Shown here: positions 61,067 through 64,000 of the stretch, in pieces
Layout: the number at the start of each line of letters is the position of its first letter
Numbering within the stretch: position 1 is the stretch's first letter
NCBI RefSeq assembly: GCF_007558815.1
Contig: NZ_VLTJ01000002.1
Coordinates: forward strand, 1-64,000
DNA from: Verticiella sediminum
Lineage (GTDB): Bacteria; Pseudomonadota; Gammaproteobacteria; Burkholderiales; Burkholderiaceae_B
Reading direction: 5' to 3'
DNA length: 64,000 bases
Made by a program: the position numbers and the translations under genes
Notes under the pieces: generated by a model
The model's database searches: none
What the model was told of the DNA's origin: nothing
The model's input: only the letters and a program-made list of their open reading frames with translations

Positions 61067-62319
61067 GCGCGACCGCCGCATCCCCGCCGCGCGTGCTGGT
61101 TGCCGGGGCCGGCATCGGCGGCCTCGCACTGGCCGCGCTGCTGGTCCGTCAGGGTTGGGACGTCGTCGTGTGCGAACAGACCGCCAGCATCGGCGAGATC
61201 GGCGCGGGCGTGCAGCTCAGTCCGAACGCCGTCAAGGTGTTGCGCGCACTCGGCCTGGAGGAGGAACTGCGCGACGTCGCCTTTGCGCCCGAGGCGTTCA
61301 CCGGCTGGGACTGGAGGTCCGGCAAGGCGCTCTATCGCACACCCATCCGCGGCGTCTACGAGGCAAAGTACGGCGCGCCCTACTTCCATATCCACCGTGC
61401 CGACCTGCACCGCCTGCTCGCCTCGCGCGTGCCGGCAGCTACGCTGCGCCTCGGCGCGCGCGTCGAGTCCTTGCGCGAAGAAGGCGACCGCGTGCTCGCC
61501 AGGCTGGCCGACGGCACAGAACTGGCGGCCGACGTGGTCGTCGGCGCCGACGGCATCCATTCGGCGGTGCGTCGCCATCTGCACGGCGAAGCCTCGCCGC
61601 GCTTCACCGGCAACATGTGCTGGCGCGGCATGGTCGCCGCCGGGGATCTGCCTGAAGGGCTGGTGCCACCGACGGCCTCGAACTGGCTCGGGCCGCACGG
61701 GCACGTGGTGCACTACTACGTGCGTGGTGGCGAGCTCGTCAACTTCGTCGCGGTGCTCGAGACCCGCGTATGGACCTCGGAGTCGTGGACCGAGCCGAGC
61801 AGCGTGGCCGATCTCAAGCGCGCGTTCGCAGGCTGGCATCCGCGGCTGCAGGTCTTGTTCGATCGGGCGGGAGAGCTGTTTCGCTGGGGCCTGTTCGACC
61901 GCGAACCCCTGCCCTTCTGGAGCCGGGGGCGGGTCACGCTGCTGGGCGACGCCGCCCATCCGATGCTGCCCTTCCTCGCGCAAGGCGCGGCACAGGCGAT
62001 CGAGGACGCATTCGCGCTCGCAGCCTGGCTCTCGGCATCGCCCGCCGATCCCGTCGCCGCCCTGTCCGCCTACGAGTCCGAGAGGCGCGGCCGCACCGCG
62101 CGCATCCAACTGGGCGCCCGGGCGCGCGGCAAGACCGTCCACCTCGCCTCGTCGTGGGCCAGGTTCCGCCGCAACCTGGGCTTCAAGCTCCAGGCCTTGC
62201 GCGACCCGGCCGCCACCTCGCACCAGGCCGAATGGATCTATGCGCACGACGTGACGCAGGTCGCGCGCGACATCGCCGTCCCCACCATCGGCGTCGCCCA
62301 TCCCGCCAGCGCCCCATGA
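61063..62319 (+). CDS. FAD-dependent aromatic-ring monooxygenase (salicylate/3-hydroxybenzoate hydroxylase-like)
   Basis: 418 residues, class A flavoprotein hydroxylase. N-terminal dinucleotide fold VLVAGAGIGGLALAALLV, the DG motif VVGADGIHSAVRRHL and the GD motif RVTLLGDAAHPMLPFLAQGA are all present, as is the QGAAQAIEDA helix. It uses NAD(P)H and O2 to hydroxylate a phenolic acid; salicylate 1-hydroxylase and 3-hydroxybenzoate 6-hydroxylase are the closest types in layout. The start is fixed by overlap with the thioesterase stop. Its presence suggests the operon substrate is aromatic. Confidence 0.9.
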   Translation: MSATAASPPRVLVAGAGIGGLALAALLVRQGWDVVVCEQTASIGEIGAGVQLSPNAVKVLRALGLEEELRDVAFAPEAFTGWDWRSGKALYRTPIRGVYEAKYGAPYFHIHRADLHRLLASRVPAATLRLGARVESLREEGDRVLARLADGTELAADVVVGADGIHSAVRRHLHGEASPRFTGNMCWRGMVAAGDLPEGLVPPTASNWLGPHGHVVHYYVRGGELVNFVAVLETRVWTSESWTEPSSVADLKRAFAGWHPRLQVLFDRAGELFRWGLFDREPLPFWSRGRVTLLGDAAHPMLPFLAQGAAQAIEDAFALAAWLSASPADPVAALSAYESERRGRTARIQLGARARGKTVHLASSWARFRRNLGFKLQALRDPAATSHQAEWIYAHDVTQVARDIAVPTIGVAHPASAP

Positions 62320-63866
62320 CCGACATGACGCACTTCTTCCGTAGCGAGAGCGGTGAGCTTACCCGTTCGGAATTCGACGACGGGGTACGCCGGTTCGCCG
62401 GCGGCCTGCGCGCCGAAGGGCTGGCCGAGGGCGAGTCGGTCGCCTTGCTGCTGCGCAACGATGCGCCGCTGGCCCAGGCCATGATCGGCGCCGACGCCGC
62501 AGGCGTCTATTCCGTTCCCCTCAACTGGCACGGCAAGGCCGACGAGATCCGCTACATCCTGGACGATTGCGGCGCGCGCCTGCTCGTGGGCCACACCGAC
62601 CTGCTCGGGGCGCTGCCCGCCGACTGCCTGGCCGGCCGCAGAGTCATCGCCGTCCCCACGCCGCAAGCGATCGCCCGGCGACATGGCGTGCCGCCGAGCC
62701 CGCCGATGAAGGCGGAATGGCGCGACTGGTCGGACTGGCTCGCCGCGCAGCAGCCGCTCGAACGAAGCAGCACACGGCCGCGCGGCGCGATCATCTACAC
62801 CTCCGGCACCACCGGCAAACCCAAGGGCGTGCAGCGCGAACCCTATACCGACCTGCAGGCGCAGCAGGGCAACCTGCGCACGCTGCATCACGCTTTCGGC
62901 ACGCGGCCGGGCATGAACGCCGCCATCGTCGGCCCGCTCTATCACGGCGGCCCCGGCGCGTACTGGCGCGCCGCCTACGCCGCGACCCGCGAAAGCGGCA
63001 CGGTGCTGATGCGCTCGAAGTTCGACGCCGAGGAACTCCTGGAGCTGATCGAGCGCGAGCGCATCTCGCACCTCTTCATGGTGCCCACCATGTTCGTCCG
63101 CATGCTCAGGCTGCCGGCCGAGGTGCGGCGGCGCTACGACCTGTCGAGCGTGCGCCACATCGTGCATACCGCGGCGCCCTGTCCGGCGGCGGTCAAGGCC
63201 GCGATGATGGACTGGCTGGGCGAGGTGATCTACGAGTTCTATGGCACGACCGAGACCGGTCCGGTGACGGTCGCCGGACCGGCCGACAGTCGCGAGCGTC
63301 CCGGCACCGTCGGACGCAAGCAGGAGACCGTGCGCCTGGAAGTCCATGACGCCCGGGGACGGCCGCTGCCGCCGGGCGAAATCGGCGAGATCTGCTGCCG
63401 CAACAGCACCTATCCCGATTTCACTTATCGCAACCGGACGCAGGAGCGCCTTGAACTGGAGCGCGAAGGCGGATTGATCGCCACCGGCGACGTCGGCTAC
63501 GTCGACGCCGACGGCTTCGTCTTCATCTGCGACCGCGTCAAGGACATGGTGATCTCGGGCGGCGTGAACATCTACCCGGCCGAGATCGAGGCCGTGCTGA
63601 TCGAGATCGCCGGCGTGCGCGACTGCGCGGTCTTCGGTGTGCCGCACGAGGAGTGGGGCGAGACGCTGGCCGCGCACATCGAACTCGAACCTGGCGCGGC
63701 GCTCACGCCCGAGGCCATCCGCGCCGAACTTGAACGCATGCTTCCGCGCTTCAAGGTGCCCGCCATCCTGCGCTTCGAATCGTCCCTGCCTCGCCAGGAC
63801 AACGGCAAGATCTACAAGCGGCGGCTGTCCGATCCCTATTGGGCGGGGCACTCGCGCCGCATCTGA
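62316..63866 (+). CDS. AMP-forming acyl-CoA ligase (second of the operon)
   Basis: 516 residues; P-loop IYTSGTTGKPKGVQREPY, A5 FYGTTETGPV, A7 TGDVGYVDADGF, A8 DRVKDMVISGGVNIYPAEIE and a C-terminal catalytic Lys in QDNGKIYKRRL. Only distantly like the ligase at 54530, so it probably acts on a different acid, such as the substrate before or the aryl acid after side-chain removal. ATG 62316 overlaps the monooxygenase stop. Last gene of the coupled set; a signal-bearing gene starts 47 bp later. Confidence 0.92.
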   Translation: MTDMTHFFRSESGELTRSEFDDGVRRFAGGLRAEGLAEGESVALLLRNDAPLAQAMIGADAAGVYSVPLNWHGKADEIRYILDDCGARLLVGHTDLLGALPADCLAGRRVIAVPTPQAIARRHGVPPSPPMKAEWRDWSDWLAAQQPLERSSTRPRGAIIYTSGTTGKPKGVQREPYTDLQAQQGNLRTLHHAFGTRPGMNAAIVGPLYHGGPGAYWRAAYAATRESGTVLMRSKFDAEELLELIERERISHLFMVPTMFVRMLRLPAEVRRRYDLSSVRHIVHTAAPCPAAVKAAMMDWLGEVIYEFYGTTETGPVTVAGPADSRERPGTVGRKQETVRLEVHDARGRPLPPGEIGEICCRNSTYPDFTYRNRTQERLELEREGGLIATGDVGYVDADGFVFICDRVKDMVISGGVNIYPAEIEAVLIEIAGVRDCAVFGVPHEEWGETLAAHIELEPGAALTPEAIRAELERMLPRFKVPAILRFESSLPRQDNGKIYKRRLSDPYWAGHSRRI

Positions 63867-63913
63867 TCATCAGCTTCCGCTCCCGCCCACAACAACCACA
63901 TCGGAGACAAGCC

Positions 63914-64000
63914 ATGAGCGAACCAACCCCGAACGACTCACCGCCCGCATCGCGGCGTCGCCGCACGCTGCTCGGAGCCATCGCCGGCGCGGCGGCGGGC
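63914..64000 (+). CDS. N-terminus of an exported protein with twin-arginine-like signal, cut by window end
   Basis: Only 29 codons are visible from ATG 63914, with GGAG (63903-63906) before it. The peptide contains SRRRRTLLGAIAGAAAG, a Tat-like signal start. Given the preceding operon, a further Bug/TctC receptor is the natural guess, but nothing of the mature protein can be seen. Confidence 0.6.
   Translation, partial: MSEPTPNDSPPASRRRRTLLGAIAGAAAG

Overview
The window is about 64 kb of GC-rich, tightly packed chromosomal DNA. The gene content points to a betaproteobacterium of the order Burkholderiales, most likely family Alcaligenaceae (Bordetella, Achromobacter or Pigmentiphaga type). 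The reasons are four complete Bug/TctC-type extracytoplasmic receptors each beside a catabolic operon, a 2-aminoethylphosphonate (AEP) cluster, many CoA-dependent acid-degradation genes, and GC-rich C-run/GAG/G-run dispersed repeats. Genus assignment is inference. No rRNA, tRNA, insertion sequence, phage or plasmid gene was seen.

Layout. 1-1905: end of a dipeptide-type ABC transporter operon. 2249-4855: pirin, then a copper module (cueR divergent from a DUF305 gene and a glutaredoxin-MauE/DoxX fusion) with a textbook 19-bp-spacer MerR-type promoter. 5052-11082: tripartite RND efflux operon (outer-membrane factor, lipoprotein adaptor, pump). 11212-13918: AsnC regulator, arginase and ornithine cyclodeaminase, an arginine-to-proline unit. 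14080-15475: a secreted hypothetical protein, a decayed LysR fragment and a carboxymuconolactone-decarboxylase-family protein. 15662-19319: aldehyde dehydrogenase and divergent AcoR-like activator, with a sigma-54 promoter and palindromic activator sites. 19565-21675: periplasmic rhodanese plus YeeE-type thiosulfate importer. 21804-24656: TetR, alpha/beta hydrolase and Bcr/CflA-type exporter, whose N-terminus contains a duplicated 81-bp element.

24660-34950: AEP cluster with phnW, two class-III PLP enzymes of the kind that includes the hydroxy-AEP ammonia-lyase PbfA, an ABC importer (ATPase, fused permease, binding protein), divergent phnX and a LysR regulator. 35073-42561: CoA-transferase, CitE-like lyase, mesaconyl-CoA-hydratase-like protein, acyl-CoA dehydrogenase, IclR, MmgE/PrpD protein and a Bug receptor, consistent with use of a C5-type dicarboxylate. 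42730-43584: a lone FAH-family hydrolase. 43625-50800: IclR, a thiolase-fold protein lacking the usual cysteine paired with a DUF35 protein (Ltp2-like arrangement), a Bug receptor and two acyl-CoA ligases. 50967-52022: threonine aldolase. 52286-52376: an isolated two-repeat type I-E CRISPR mini-array with no cas genes. 52378-63866: TetR, Bug receptor and an eight-gene operon combining beta-oxidation, a hotdog thioesterase, a flavin aromatic hydroxylase and two CoA ligases. A further twin-arginine-signal protein starts at 63914 and runs off the window.

Overall this is an accessory-rich catabolic stretch. Each pathway comes with its own uptake protein and regulator, and several have recognisable operator-like palindromes.
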